Positions 40,539-48,782 of a stretch of DNA of 64,000 bases are shown piece after piece. The notes beneath the pieces are model-generated. The model was not told the DNA's origin. It did not search any database and saw only the letters and a list, made by a program, of their open reading frames with translations. Source of the stretch: Micromonospora_J zhanjiangensis (GTDB lineage: Bacteria > Actinomycetota > Actinomycetes > Mycobacteriales > Micromonosporaceae); contig NZ_JBHSBN010000021.1 of assembly GCF_042650605.1 (NCBI RefSeq), forward strand, positions 1-64,000. Reading direction: 5' to 3'. Every line of letters starts with the position of its first letter. Within the stretch, counting starts at the first letter, position 1. Made by a program: the position numbers and the translations under genes.

Positions 40539-42221
40539 CTACTGCTTCTCGGCCGGGGCGTTGGCGCCGGAGGACTCCACCGGACGGTCGGTGCTGCCGT
40601 CCCGGAACCGGGTCACCGTCTCCCGGGCCTGGTCGCCCTCGAGCGCCTTCGCCGGCGCCTCGTTCACCCGGCGCTCGTCCTCCTTGCCGAGGAACATCTG
40701 CTTGAACCGGGCGACCGCGTCGTCGAGCGACGAGATCAGGTCGTCGTCCCACTTGCCGTCGCCGATCGAGGCGAGCACGCCCTGGTGCTGGTGGCGCAGG
40801 TACTCCAGGAACTCCGACTCGAACCGCCGGACCTCACCCACCGGGATGTCGTCCAGCTTGCCCTCGGTGCCGGCCCAGACCGAGACGACCTCGTCCTGCA
40901 CCGGGTACGGCGAGTAGTTCGACTGCTTGAGCAGCTCGACCAGCCGGGCACCGCGGTTCAGCTGGTCCTGGGAGGCCTTGTCCAGGTCGGAGGCGAACGC
41001 GGCGAACGCCTCCAGCTCGCGGTACTGGGCCAGGTTCAGCCGCAGCGAACCGGCGACCTTCCGCATCGGCTTCACCTGGGCGGCACCGCCGACCCGGGAG
41101 ACCGAGGTACCGACGTTGATGGCCGGCCGGACGCCCTGGTTGAACAGGTCGGTCTCCAGGAAGATCTGGCCGTCGGTGATCGAGATGACGTTGGTCGGGA
41201 TGAAGGCCGAGATGTCGTTGGCCTTCGTCTCGATGATCGGCAGGCCGGTCATCGAGCCGCCGCCCATCTCGTCGGAGAGCTTCGCGCACCGCTCCAGCAG
41301 CCGCGAGTGCAGGTAGAAGACGTCACCGGGGTACGCCTCGCGGCCCGGCGGGCGGCGCAGCAGCAGCGACACCGCGCGGTACGCCTCGGCCTGCTTGCTC
41401 AGGTCGTCGAAGACGATCAGGACGTGCTTGCCGCCGTACATCCAGTGCTGGCCGATGGCCGAGCCGGTGTACGGGGCGAGGTACTTGAAGCCGGCCGGGT
41501 CGGAGGCCGGGGAGGCGACGATGGTGGTGTACTCCATCGCGCCGGCCTCCTCCAGCGTGCCCTTGATGGACGCGATGGTGGAGCCCTTCTGGCCGACCGC
41601 CACGTAGATGCAGCGGACCTGCTTCGCCGGGTCACCGGAGCGCCAGTTGTCGAGCTGGTTGATGATCGTGTCCACCGCGACCGTGGTCTTGCCGGTCTGC
41701 CGGTCACCGATGATCAGCTGCCGCTGGCCGCGACCGATCGGGGTCATCGCGTCGATGGCCTTGATGCCGGTCTGCAGCGGCTCGGAGACCGACTGCCGGG
41801 ACATCACGTTCGGGGCCTGCAGCTCCAGCTCGCGGAAGCCCTCGTTGGCGATGTCGCCGAGGCCGTCGATCGGCGCGCCGAGCGGGTCGACCACGCGGCC
41901 CAGGAAGGCGTCGCCGACCGGCACGGAGAGCACCCGGCCGGTCCGCTTGACCCGCTGGCCCTCCTCGAGGCCGGCGAAGTCGCCCAGGACGACGACACCG
42001 ATCTCACGGACGTCGAGGTTCAACGCCACGCCGAGCGTGCCGTCCTCGAACTCCAGCAGTTCGTTGGTCATGGTCGAGGGCAGGCCCTCGACGTGGGCGA
42101 TGCCGTCACCGGCGTCGGCGACGGTGCCGACCTCCTCGCGGGAGACGTCGGGCGAGTAGGAGGAGACGTAGCGCTCCAGGGCGCCGCGGATCTCCTCCGT
42201 CGAGATGGTCAGCTCGGCCAT
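40539..42221 (-). CDS. atpA: ATP synthase alpha subunit
   Basis: 560 residues from an ATG at 42221 with GAGGAAG upstream. It has the regulatory P-loop IIGDRQTGKTTVAVDTI, the N-terminal beta-barrel (VGTVADAGDGIAHVEGLPS), SIKGTLEEAGAMEYTTIVA, and the signature PAINVGTSVSRVGGAAQ. The last 40 residues form an extension rich in charged and Pro/Ala residues, as in mycobacteria, where this tail suppresses ATP hydrolysis. Whether it does so here is inference. Confidence 0.96.
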   Translation of the reverse strand: MAELTISTEEIRGALERYVSSYSPDVSREEVGTVADAGDGIAHVEGLPSTMTNELLEFEDGTLGVALNLDVREIGVVVLGDFAGLEEGQRVKRTGRVLSVPVGDAFLGRVVDPLGAPIDGLGDIANEGFRELELQAPNVMSRQSVSEPLQTGIKAIDAMTPIGRGQRQLIIGDRQTGKTTVAVDTIINQLDNWRSGDPAKQVRCIYVAVGQKGSTIASIKGTLEEAGAMEYTTIVASPASDPAGFKYLAPYTGSAIGQHWMYGGKHVLIVFDDLSKQAEAYRAVSLLLRRPPGREAYPGDVFYLHSRLLERCAKLSDEMGGGSMTGLPIIETKANDISAFIPTNVISITDGQIFLETDLFNQGVRPAINVGTSVSRVGGAAQVKPMRKVAGSLRLNLAQYRELEAFAAFASDLDKASQDQLNRGARLVELLKQSNYSPYPVQDEVVSVWAGTEGKLDDIPVGEVRRFESEFLEYLRHQHQGVLASIGDGKWDDDLISSLDDAVARFKQMFLGKEDERRVNEAPAKALEGDQARETVTRFRDGSTDRPVESSGANAPAEKQ

Positions 42222-42309
42222 CCTCTGCTTCCTCTATTCGGGGCCCGGAGTTAACTCAGAGCGGCGGGTCGGTACGGCTGTCAGTTCTTGCGACGCTTCG
42301 CGGGGCTGC

Positions 42310-43131
42310 TCAGCGCTTGGCGAGCGCGTTGCGGGTTTCGATGAGCCGCCGGAGCACGGTGCCGTCGTAGAGGTCGGCACCGATCTGCACGCTCATCCCG
42401 CCGAGGATCTCGGGGTCCACCGTCTGCTTGACGCTGACCTCCCGACCGTATAGCTCGGTGAGCCTGCTGCCCAACCGGTGCTCCTCGTCCTCGGCGAGCG
42501 GGGCCGCCACGGTCACGTACGCCACCTGGCGGTCCCGCCGGTCGGCGGCGAGTTCGACCAGGCGGGTCAGCGCGCCGCTGACGGAGCGTCCGCCGAAGCC
42601 GGCGAGCGCCACCTCGACCAGCCGCACGGTGGTCGGCTTCGCCTTGCCCTCGAGCAGAGCGCGGGTCAGCTCGGCCCGCTGGGCGACCGGCGCGATCGGG
42701 TCGGACAGCGTGTTGCTCAGGTCGGCGTCCGCGGCGACCACCTGGCCGAAGCGGAACAGCTCGTCCTCGACCTCACCGAGGTCGCCGGCCCGGTCGGCGC
42801 CGGCCAGCAGCGCCTCCACGCCGAGCCGCTCGGCGGCCTCCAGCAGCTCGGACGGTGCCGACCAACGGCCGCCGGCCAGCGCGCCGGCCAGCTCGACCGC
42901 GTCCGCGTCGATCTTGCCCTGGACCAGGCCGGTCAGCAGACCCGCCCGGTCGGCACCCGGACGGGCCGGGTCGCTCAGCGCCCGACGCAGCCGGGGCTGC
43001 TCACGCAGCAGCCCCGCGACCGCGAGCAGGCCGTCGGCGACGGCGGCCAACGCCGCCGGCTCGGCGCCCCGCGCGTACGCGTCGAGGCGCTCCGCCGCGG
43101 CGGCGTAGGACTCCCGGCTGGCGGCCTGCAT
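42310..43131 (-). CDS. atpH: ATP synthase delta subunit
   Basis: 273 residues from an ATG at 43131 that overlaps the atpF stop (TGATG). The N-terminal helical domain (ASRESYAAAAERLDAYARG) binds alpha. The C-terminal half has the F1-delta signature region around VTVAAPLAEDEEHRLGSRL and VKQTVDPEILGGMSVQIG, DGTVLRRLIETRNAL. The central part is longer than in E. coli (177 residues), as usual in actinobacteria. It connects the F1 head to the peripheral stalk. Confidence 0.94.
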   Translation of the reverse strand: MQAASRESYAAAAERLDAYARGAEPAALAAVADGLLAVAGLLREQPRLRRALSDPARPGADRAGLLTGLVQGKIDADAVELAGALAGGRWSAPSELLEAAERLGVEALLAGADRAGDLGEVEDELFRFGQVVAADADLSNTLSDPIAPVAQRAELTRALLEGKAKPTTVRLVEVALAGFGGRSVSGALTRLVELAADRRDRQVAYVTVAAPLAEDEEHRLGSRLTELYGREVSVKQTVDPEILGGMSVQIGADLYDGTVLRRLIETRNALAKR

Positions 43132-43685
43132 CAGCTCGTCCTTACGGCGGAGCCGTTGCCGGAGCCGGCCGTCTCGAGCCCGGCCAGGAACCGCTCGACC
43201 GTGCCCTTGCGACGCGCCTCGTCGGCCAGCGACTCACCGACGATCTTGCTGGCCAGGTCGACCGCCAGGCCACCCATCTCGGTGCGCAGCTCGCGCACGA
43301 TGGTCTGCCGCTCGGCGGCGAGTTGCTCCTTGCCGGCCGTGATGACCCGGTCGGCCTCCTCGCGCGCCTTGGCCAGCACGTCGTTGCGGATGCCCTCGGC
43401 GTCGGCCCGGGCGTCGTCCCGGATCCGGGCCGCCTCGGTACGCGCCTCGGCGAGCTGGGCCTTGTACTGCTCCAGCAGTTGGTTGGCCTCGGCCTGAGCG
43501 TCCTCGGCGCGCTTGATGCCGCCCTCGATCGCGTCGACCCGGGCCTGGAAGGTCTGCTCCATGCGCGGGAAGACGAACTTCGCCAACACGACGTAGAGCA
43601 GGACGAAGGCGATCAGCCCGACCACGATCTCCTGCCAGATCGGCAGGATCGGGTTGTGCGCGCCCTCGGCAGCGAGTGGGAACAC
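43131..43685 (-). CDS. atpF: ATP synthase subunit b
   Basis: 184 residues from a GTG at 43685 with GGAGGT upstream. One N-terminal membrane helix (WQEIVVGLIAFVLLYVVLAKFVF) is followed by a long charged coiled coil (IEGGIKRAEDAQAEANQLLE, then ARTEAARIRDDARADAEGI). It forms the peripheral stalk. The C-terminus ends in a Gly/Ser-rich tail. It overlaps atpH by one base. Confidence 0.95.
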   Translation of the reverse strand: MFPLAAEGAHNPILPIWQEIVVGLIAFVLLYVVLAKFVFPRMEQTFQARVDAIEGGIKRAEDAQAEANQLLEQYKAQLAEARTEAARIRDDARADAEGIRNDVLAKAREEADRVITAGKEQLAAERQTIVRELRTEMGGLAVDLASKIVGESLADEARRKGTVERFLAGLETAGSGNGSAVRTS

Positions 43686-43713
43686 GGCAAACCTCCGGTT
43701 CGAGGGGGTTCGA

Positions 43714-43947
43714 TCAGGAGGCGCTGAACGCGTAACCGAACGCGATGCCCAGCAGGGCGAGCGCCTCGACCACGGCGAAGCCGATCCAGACGTACGGCAG
43801 GGTCAGCCGGGACGACTCGGGCTGCCGCGCGGTCGACTGGATGTACGAGGCGAAGATCAGGCCCACGCCGATGCCCGGGCCGATGGCCGCGAGGCCGTAG
43901 CCGATGGCGCTCAGGTTGCCGACGATGTTGACGGCTGCGAGGTTCAT
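43714..43947 (-). CDS. atpE: ATP synthase subunit c
   Basis: 77 residues from an ATG at 43947 with AGGAGG upstream; the frame extending to 43986 is not used. Two membrane helices are joined by the polar loop STARQPESSR. Helix 1 has GYGLAAIGPGIGVGLIFA; helix 2 holds the proton-carrying Glu61 in FAVVEALALLGIAFG. This is the ring subunit of Fo. The sequence is a proton-type, not sodium-type, ring by the lack of the extra polar residues next to the Glu. Confidence 0.96.
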   Translation of the reverse strand: MNLAAVNIVGNLSAIGYGLAAIGPGIGVGLIFASYIQSTARQPESSRLTLPYVWIGFAVVEALALLGIAFGYAFSAS

Positions 43948-44020
43948 TACGGGATTCCTCCTGGTTATCTCGCGTGAGATGTTCACGCGGGACGACTGAC
44001 GGGCTGTGCGGTTGTGACGA

Positions 44021-44821
44021 TCAGTGCTCGTCGGCGAGCGAGCCCTGCACGTAGCTCGCGGTCAGCACGACGAAGATGTACGCCTGCAGCACGGCGATCA
44101 GCGCTTCCAGGAAGGTCAGCGCGATAGCCATGATCCAGGAGATCACCGAGGCGGGCTTGATGAAGATGCTCTCCGCGTTCAGCAGGACGAAGCCGCCGAC
44201 CGTGAACACCAGCAGGATGATGTGACCCGCGAACATGTTGGCGAACAACCGCAGGGCCAGGGTGATCGGCCGGAACAGGAACGTCGAGGCGAACTCGATC
44301 GGGACCAGGATCGGCAGGATGTACCACGGCGCCGGGGGGATCAGCGAGGCCTTGACGTACTTGCCGAACCCGTGGTGCCGGATGCCCACCCAGATGAACA
44401 TCACGTAGCTGATCACCGCCATGAAGGCCGGGAACGCGATGTGCGAGTTGGGGGACAACTGCAGGAAGGGGATGATGCCGAAGATGTTCGTCACCAGGAT
44501 GAAGCAGAACAGCGTGGTGAAGTACGGCGCGAACGCCACCCCGCGGTGGCCGATCATCTCGACCGCCACGTTGTTCCGGACGAAGCCGTAGACCGACTCG
44601 GCGATCCACTGCTTCTTGGTCGGCACCAGCTTCGGCTTACGATAGCTGAGCAGGAAGTAGATGATCAGGAAGCCGACGGCCAACCAGACCATCAGCGTGA
44701 TCTTGGTGAACCAGTAGTTGTTGTGCTCGCCCCACGGCAGGATGCTCGGGAGGAAGAAGTCCTCCACGCTGGGTGGCCACGGAAGTTCGCTCTGCGCGAG
44801 CGCGACCGTCTGTCCGAACAC
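44021..44821 (-). CDS. atpB: ATP synthase subunit a
   Basis: 266 residues from a GTG at 44821 with GGGAAGGG upstream. Membrane helices include LMVWLAVGFLIIYFLLSY, TLFCFILVTNIFGIIPFL and the key proton-channel helix PITLALRLFANMFAGHIILL with the essential Arg. A last helix region is IALTFLEALIAVLQAYIFVVLTASY. The extracytoplasmic N-terminus is about 40 residues. It translocates protons together with the c ring. Confidence 0.96.
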   Translation of the reverse strand: MFGQTVALAQSELPWPPSVEDFFLPSILPWGEHNNYWFTKITLMVWLAVGFLIIYFLLSYRKPKLVPTKKQWIAESVYGFVRNNVAVEMIGHRGVAFAPYFTTLFCFILVTNIFGIIPFLQLSPNSHIAFPAFMAVISYVMFIWVGIRHHGFGKYVKASLIPPAPWYILPILVPIEFASTFLFRPITLALRLFANMFAGHIILLVFTVGGFVLLNAESIFIKPASVISWIMAIALTFLEALIAVLQAYIFVVLTASYVQGSLADEH

Positions 44822-44834
44822 CGCGTCCCTTCCC

Positions 44835-45071
44835 CTAGCTCGGTGTGCCCATTCGGCGGACGACCAGGAGAATCCCTCCGGCCATGCCGAGCACGATGCC
44901 CACCCCGGTGGCGACGCCGCCGGTGTCGAGCCATTTGTCGACCAGCCAACCGGCGAAACCCCAGACCGCCATGCCCGCGATCAGATAGCTGAGCGCGGTC
45001 CAACCCTGGCCGGCATCCGGGCGGTGGTCGCCTGGATCGCCTGCGGGGGGAGGGGTCTGGTCACCGGTCAT
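44835..45071 (-). CDS. AtpZ/AtpI-like small membrane protein
   Basis: 78 residues from an ATG at 45071. The N-terminal 25 residues are polar and Pro/Asp-rich. Two helices follow: ALSYLIAGMAVWGFAGWLVD and GVATGVGIVLGMAGGILLVV. The helix-GWxxDxWxxT-helix pattern (GWLVDKWLDTGG) is that of the AtpZ/ATPase_gene1 family, accessory proteins coded upstream of atpB and linked to Mg supply or assembly of the synthase. It ends 13 bases before atpB and is first in the atp transcript. Confidence 0.82.
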   Translation of the reverse strand: MTGDQTPPPAGDPGDHRPDAGQGWTALSYLIAGMAVWGFAGWLVDKWLDTGGVATGVGIVLGMAGGILLVVRRMGTPS

Positions 45072-45171
45072 GACGCGCCGAACGATATCAGCCGGGTGGA
45101 TGAGGCTGTGCGTCACCCCCCGCACAACCTGGTCGTGTGGGCGTACCGGGAAGCAGAGTTCGTAACTGGGC

Positions 45172-45199
45172 ACGCTACTCCGCTCACGCCGGTGCGCAA
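45172..45199 (-). promoter_or_regulatory. Candidate promoter of the atp operon
   Basis: On the minus strand: -35 TTGCGC (45199-45194), a 16-base spacer, and -10 TAGCGT (45177-45172). Transcription would start near 45165 and give a leader of about 95 bases before the AtpZ-like ATG. Confidence 0.5.
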
Positions 45200-45354
45200 T
45201 GACCGATCACGGACAGTTTTTGTCGCGCCGCTCTCCGGCCGGGTCCCGGGTCCCCACCGGATCGGGCGCTCACCCTGAATCCTGCGGGTCCGGCCGGGAA
45301 AAACCTCGCGTTTGCCGAAAACCGCCCGCGTGGCCACACCATCGGGTAAGGACA

Positions 45355-45381
45355 GCCGGCCGTCCGCTGGGGACGGTCGGC
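45355..45381 (-). terminator. Hairpin after the AtpI-like gene
   Basis: An 11-bp stem with one G-T pair (GCCGGCCGTCC at 45355-45365 with 45371-45381) and a 5-base loop, directly after the stop of the AtpI-like gene on the minus strand. It would separate the glyA transcript from the atp operon. Confidence 0.5.
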
Positions 45382-45407
45382 GCGGTCAGTCGTCGGCGCG
45401 GTCAGTC
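45376..45407. repeat. 16-bp tandem duplication at a gene 3' end
   Basis: GTCGGCGCGGTCAGTC occurs twice in direct tandem (45376-45391, 45392-45407). The copy at 45376 contains the stop codon of the AtpI-like gene; the second copy lies in its last codons. Confidence 0.95.
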
Positions 45408-45880
45408 GCGCGGATCTCGCCGGAGCGCACCCGGGCCGCGTGCACGGTGCTGATCCACCAGATGTGCGCGCCGGTCCAGGCCACCACGCCGGCCGCGATG
45501 CCGTAGCTGAACGGCAGCAGCCCGGCCCAGCCGGACGTGGCCACCGCGATCATCAGGGTGCCCAACAAGGCGATCTTCGCCGCGTAGACGCCGAGGCCGA
45601 ACGGCAGCACCAGCCTGGGGTGCACCGAGTCGGCCCAGGCCACCACCAGGGTGGACAACACGTAACTCACGGTCACCACGGCGACACCGGCCGCCGCGCC
45701 CGCCGCTCCCGTACCGCCGGCCAGCCACCAGCCGACCGCGGCGGCCAGGCCGATCGCCACCACCGAGACCACGACCAGCGCCGGCAGGTGCGCGACCCGC
45801 CACCGGCGGTCGTCCGGCGCGGTCACCGCCGCGCCGCCACCCGCCGCGCCGGCCCGGTCCGCGCCGGCCGGCTCAGCCAC
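45386..45880 (-). CDS. AtpI-like four-helix membrane protein
   Basis: 164 residues from a GTG at 45880 that overlaps the glyA stop by eight bases. After a polar N-terminus come four helices: LPALVVVSVVAIGLAAAVGW, GAAAGVAVVTVSYVLSTLV, RLVLPFGLGVYAAKIALLG and LLPFSYGIAAGVVAWTGAHI, with IWWISTVH after the last. Position and topology fit the poorly conserved ATP synthase protein I found upstream of atpB in actinobacteria. Direct function is not shown. It is separated from the atp transcript by a hairpin and 314 bases. Confidence 0.7.
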   Translation of the reverse strand: MAEPAGADRAGAAGGGAAVTAPDDRRWRVAHLPALVVVSVVAIGLAAAVGWWLAGGTGAAGAAAGVAVVTVSYVLSTLVVAWADSVHPRLVLPFGLGVYAAKIALLGTLMIAVATSGWAGLLPFSYGIAAGVVAWTGAHIWWISTVHAARVRSGEIRATDRADD

Positions 45881-47159
45881 GGGGGTACGCCGGGAACTCG
45901 CGGGCCAGCTCGGCGACCGCACCGGCGATCCGGGCCAACCGGTCGGCGCCGCCAGCGGCGGCCGGGTCGGTGCGGACCGCGTCGGCGATCAGGCCGGCGA
46001 TCTGCCGCATCTGCCCCTCCCGCATGCCCTGCGTGGTGACGCTCGGGGTGCCGACCCGGATGCCGGAGGCGACCATCGGCTTCTGCGGGTCGTACGGGAT
46101 GGCGTTCTTGTTCAGGGTGATGGTCGCGGCGTCGCAGCGCTCCTCGGCCGCCCGCCCGGTCACCCCGGTCTCCCGCAGGTCGATCAGGGCCAGATGGGTG
46201 TCGGTGCCGCCGGAGACCGGCCGCATCCCCTCCGCGGCCAGGCCGGCGGCGAGCGCCTGCGCGTTGCGCACCACCTGGGCGGCGTACGCCTGGTATTCCG
46301 GCTGGGCGGCCTCGCGCAGCGCGACCGCCTTGGCCGCGACGGCGTGCATCAGCGGGCCGCCCTGGGTGAACGGGAAGACCGCCTTGTCGATCCGCTCGGC
46401 CAGCGCCCCGCGGCACAGGATCATGCCGCCGCGCGGGCCGCGCAGCACCTTGTGCGTGGTGGCGCAGACGACGTCCGCGTACGGCACCGGGGACGGGACG
46501 GCCCGGCCGGCGACCAGGCCGATGAAGTGCGCGGCGTCCACCATCAGGTACGCCTCGACCTCGTCGGCGATCTCCCGGAACCGGGCGAAGTCGATCAGGC
46601 GCGGATAGGCGGTCGCGCCACAGATGATCATTTTCGGCCGATGGGTCCGGGCGAGGTCGCGTACCTCGTCGTAGTCGATCAGCTCGGTGTCCGCCCGGAC
46701 GGTGTAGCCGACCGTCCGGAACCACCTGCCGGAGAAGTTGACCCGGCTGCCGTGGGTCAGGTGCCCGCCGTGCGGCAGGTCCATCGCCAGCACGGTGTCG
46801 CCCGGCTGCAGCAGCGCCGCGTACGCGGCCAGGTTGGCGCTGGCGCCGGAGTGCGGCTGCAGGTTGGCGTGCTCGGCGCCGAACAGCTCCTTCGCCCGGG
46901 CGACGCCGATCTCCTCGGCCCGGTCCACCTGGGCGCAGCCGCCGTAGTACCGCCGCCCGGGGTAGCCCTCGGCGTACTTGTTGGTCAACGTCGAGCCGAG
47001 CGCGGCCAGCACCGCCGGCGAGGTCAGGTTCTCGCTGGCGATCAGTTGCAGGCCGGTCCGCAGCCGGTCCAGCTCGCCGAGCACCACCTCGGCGATCTCC
47101 GGGTCGGTGGCTCGCAGCTCGGCGAGGTCGGGCCCCCAGAACTCGGCCTGCCCGCTCAT
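45873..47159 (-). CDS. glyA: Serine hydroxymethyltransferase
   Basis: 428 residues from an ATG at 47159 with GGAG upstream; the much longer open frame to 48734 is only the mirror of the SDR gene. The PLP enzyme converts serine and tetrahydrofolate to glycine and methylene-THF. Motifs: LQLIASENLTSPAVL, EGYPGRRYYGGC, NLQPHSGASANLAAY, LMVDAAHFIGLVAG, and the PLP lysine in VVCATTHKVLRGPRGGMI. The C-terminal part has GTDTHLALIDLRETGVTG and SGIRVGTPSVTTQGM. The AtpI-like gene overlaps its end. Confidence 0.95.
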   Translation of the reverse strand: MSGQAEFWGPDLAELRATDPEIAEVVLGELDRLRTGLQLIASENLTSPAVLAALGSTLTNKYAEGYPGRRYYGGCAQVDRAEEIGVARAKELFGAEHANLQPHSGASANLAAYAALLQPGDTVLAMDLPHGGHLTHGSRVNFSGRWFRTVGYTVRADTELIDYDEVRDLARTHRPKMIICGATAYPRLIDFARFREIADEVEAYLMVDAAHFIGLVAGRAVPSPVPYADVVCATTHKVLRGPRGGMILCRGALAERIDKAVFPFTQGGPLMHAVAAKAVALREAAQPEYQAYAAQVVRNAQALAAGLAAEGMRPVSGGTDTHLALIDLRETGVTGRAAEERCDAATITLNKNAIPYDPQKPMVASGIRVGTPSVTTQGMREGQMRQIAGLIADAVRTDPAAAGGADRLARIAGAVAELAREFPAYPRG

Positions 47160-47210
47160 ACCCGTACTCCGGTCCGGATGCTCATGCGGCCGAGTGTATT
47201 CGGCCGCAGA

Positions 47211-48713
47211 ATGAGGCCCATGAGATGCCTGGTCACCGGCGCCACCGGCTACATCGGCGGCCGGTTGGTGCCGCGCCTGCTGGCCGACGGGCACGCGGTG
47301 CGCTGCCTGACCCGGTCCGCGGGCCGGCTGCGGGACGTGCCGTGGGCCGGCGAGGTCGAGGTGACCGAGGGCGACCTGAGCCGGCCGGAGACCCTGCCGG
47401 CCGCGCTGGCCGGGATCGAGATCGCCTACTACCTGGTCCACTCGCTCGGCCAGGCCGGCTTCGAGGCCACCGACCGGGCCGCCGCGACCCACTTCGCCGC
47501 GGCGGCCCGGGCCGCCGGCGTACGCCGGATCGTCTACCTCGGCGGGCCGGTGCCACCGACCGGGGAGCGGCACGCCTCGGCGCACCTGCGGTCCCGGGCC
47601 GAGGTCGGGCGGATCCTGCTGGACAGCGGCGTACCGACCGTGGTGCTGCGGGCCGCCGTGATCATCGGTTCCGGTTCCGCCTCCTTCGAGATGCTGCGCT
47701 ACCTCACCGAGCGGCTGCCGGCCATGGTCACCCCGCGCTGGGTGCACAACCGGATCCAACCGATCGCCGTCCGGGACGTGCTGCGGTACCTGGTCGGCTG
47801 CGCCACCCTGCCGGACCGGGTCAACCGCGGCTTCGACATCGCCGGCCCGGACGTGCTGACCTTCCTGGAGATGATGCGCCGGTACGCCGCCGTGGCCGGC
47901 CTGTCCCACCGGGTCGTCCTGCCCACCCGGGTGCTCAGCCCCGGTCTCTCCTCGTACTGGGTCGGCCTGATCACCCCGGTGCCGAACGCCATCGCCCGGC
48001 CGCTGGTGGAGAGCCTGGTGCAGGAGGCGGTGGCCCGGGAACACGACATCGCCGGGTACCTGCCCGACCCGCCGGGCGGGCTGACCGGCTTCGACCGGGC
48101 GGTCGAGCTGGCGCTGACCAAAATCCGCGACTTCGACGTGGAGACCCGGTGGTCGACCGCGAGCGGACCGGACCAGGCGGCGGCCGAACCGCTGCCCAGC
48201 GACCCGAACTGGTCCGGCGGCTCGGTCTACACCGACGTACGGCAGGCCCGGGTCGCCGCGCCGGCGGATGCGCTGTGGCGGATCATCGAGGGTGTGGGTG
48301 GGGAGAACGGCTGGTACTCGTTCCCGCTCGCCTGGTCGGTGCGCGGTTGGCTGGACCGGCTGACCGGCGGGGTGGGCCTGCGCCGCGGCCGGCGGCACCC
48401 GCACCGCCTGCTGGTCGGCGAGGCGCTCGACTTCTGGCGGGTGGAGGAGATCGTGCCGGGCGAGCTGCTGCGGCTGCGCGCCGAGATGCGGGTGCCCGGC
48501 CGCGCCTGGCTGGAGTTGCGCGCCGAGCCGGACGGCGACCGGGCCAGCCGCTACTCGCAGCGGGCCGTCTTCGTGCCGCGCGGGTTGGCCGGGCACGCCT
48601 ACTGGGCGGCGGTGAGCCCGTTCCACACGCTGGTCTTCGGCGGGATGGCCCGCAACATCGCCGCCGGCGCCGAACGCCTCGCCGGCTCTTATCCCGGCAC
48701 CCGGACCCGGTAG
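47211..48713 (+). CDS. SDR-family NAD(P)-binding protein fused to DUF2867
   Basis: 500 residues; the ATG at 47211 is preferred, with another at 47220. The frame upstream of 47211 is the mirror of glyA. Residues 1-300 are an atypical SDR/NmrA-like domain (CLVTGATGYIGGRLVPRLL, YYLVHSLGQAGFEATDRAAA, RIVYLGGPVPP, VVLRAAVIIGSGSASFEML). Residues about 340-500 are DUF2867 (ENGWYSFPLAWSVRGWLDRL, EALDFWRVEEIVPGELLRLRAEM). Proteins of this build are often called NAD-dependent epimerase/nucleoside-diphosphate sugar epimerase; the substrate is unknown. Confidence 0.87.
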   Translation: MRPMRCLVTGATGYIGGRLVPRLLADGHAVRCLTRSAGRLRDVPWAGEVEVTEGDLSRPETLPAALAGIEIAYYLVHSLGQAGFEATDRAAATHFAAAARAAGVRRIVYLGGPVPPTGERHASAHLRSRAEVGRILLDSGVPTVVLRAAVIIGSGSASFEMLRYLTERLPAMVTPRWVHNRIQPIAVRDVLRYLVGCATLPDRVNRGFDIAGPDVLTFLEMMRRYAAVAGLSHRVVLPTRVLSPGLSSYWVGLITPVPNAIARPLVESLVQEAVAREHDIAGYLPDPPGGLTGFDRAVELALTKIRDFDVETRWSTASGPDQAAAEPLPSDPNWSGGSVYTDVRQARVAAPADALWRIIEGVGGENGWYSFPLAWSVRGWLDRLTGGVGLRRGRRHPHRLLVGEALDFWRVEEIVPGELLRLRAEMRVPGRAWLELRAEPDGDRASRYSQRAVFVPRGLAGHAYWAAVSPFHTLVFGGMARNIAAGAERLAGSYPGTRTR

Positions 48714-48753
48714 GCCGTCCGCCGAAAGCGGCACCGCCCGGCGACGCTCCGCC

Positions 48754-48769
48754 GAGCCCGCGAGGGCTC
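48754..48769. terminator. Short bidirectional hairpin
   Basis: A 6-bp stem (GAGCCC/GGGCTC) closed by a GCGA tetraloop, between the convergent ends of the SDR gene and the PBP gene. Confidence 0.4.
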
Positions 48770-48782
48770 AGAGGCCGGCCGC

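Larger units (their letters stand above)
45072..45385 (-). promoter_or_regulatory. Upstream region of the ATP synthase operon
   Basis: A 314-base gene-free region. It holds the candidate operon promoter (given separately) and, near 45215-45230 and 45295-45325, A/T-richer patches (GGACAGTTTTTGTCG, GGGAAAAACCTCGCG). The rest is ordinary GC-rich DNA. Confidence 0.55.
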
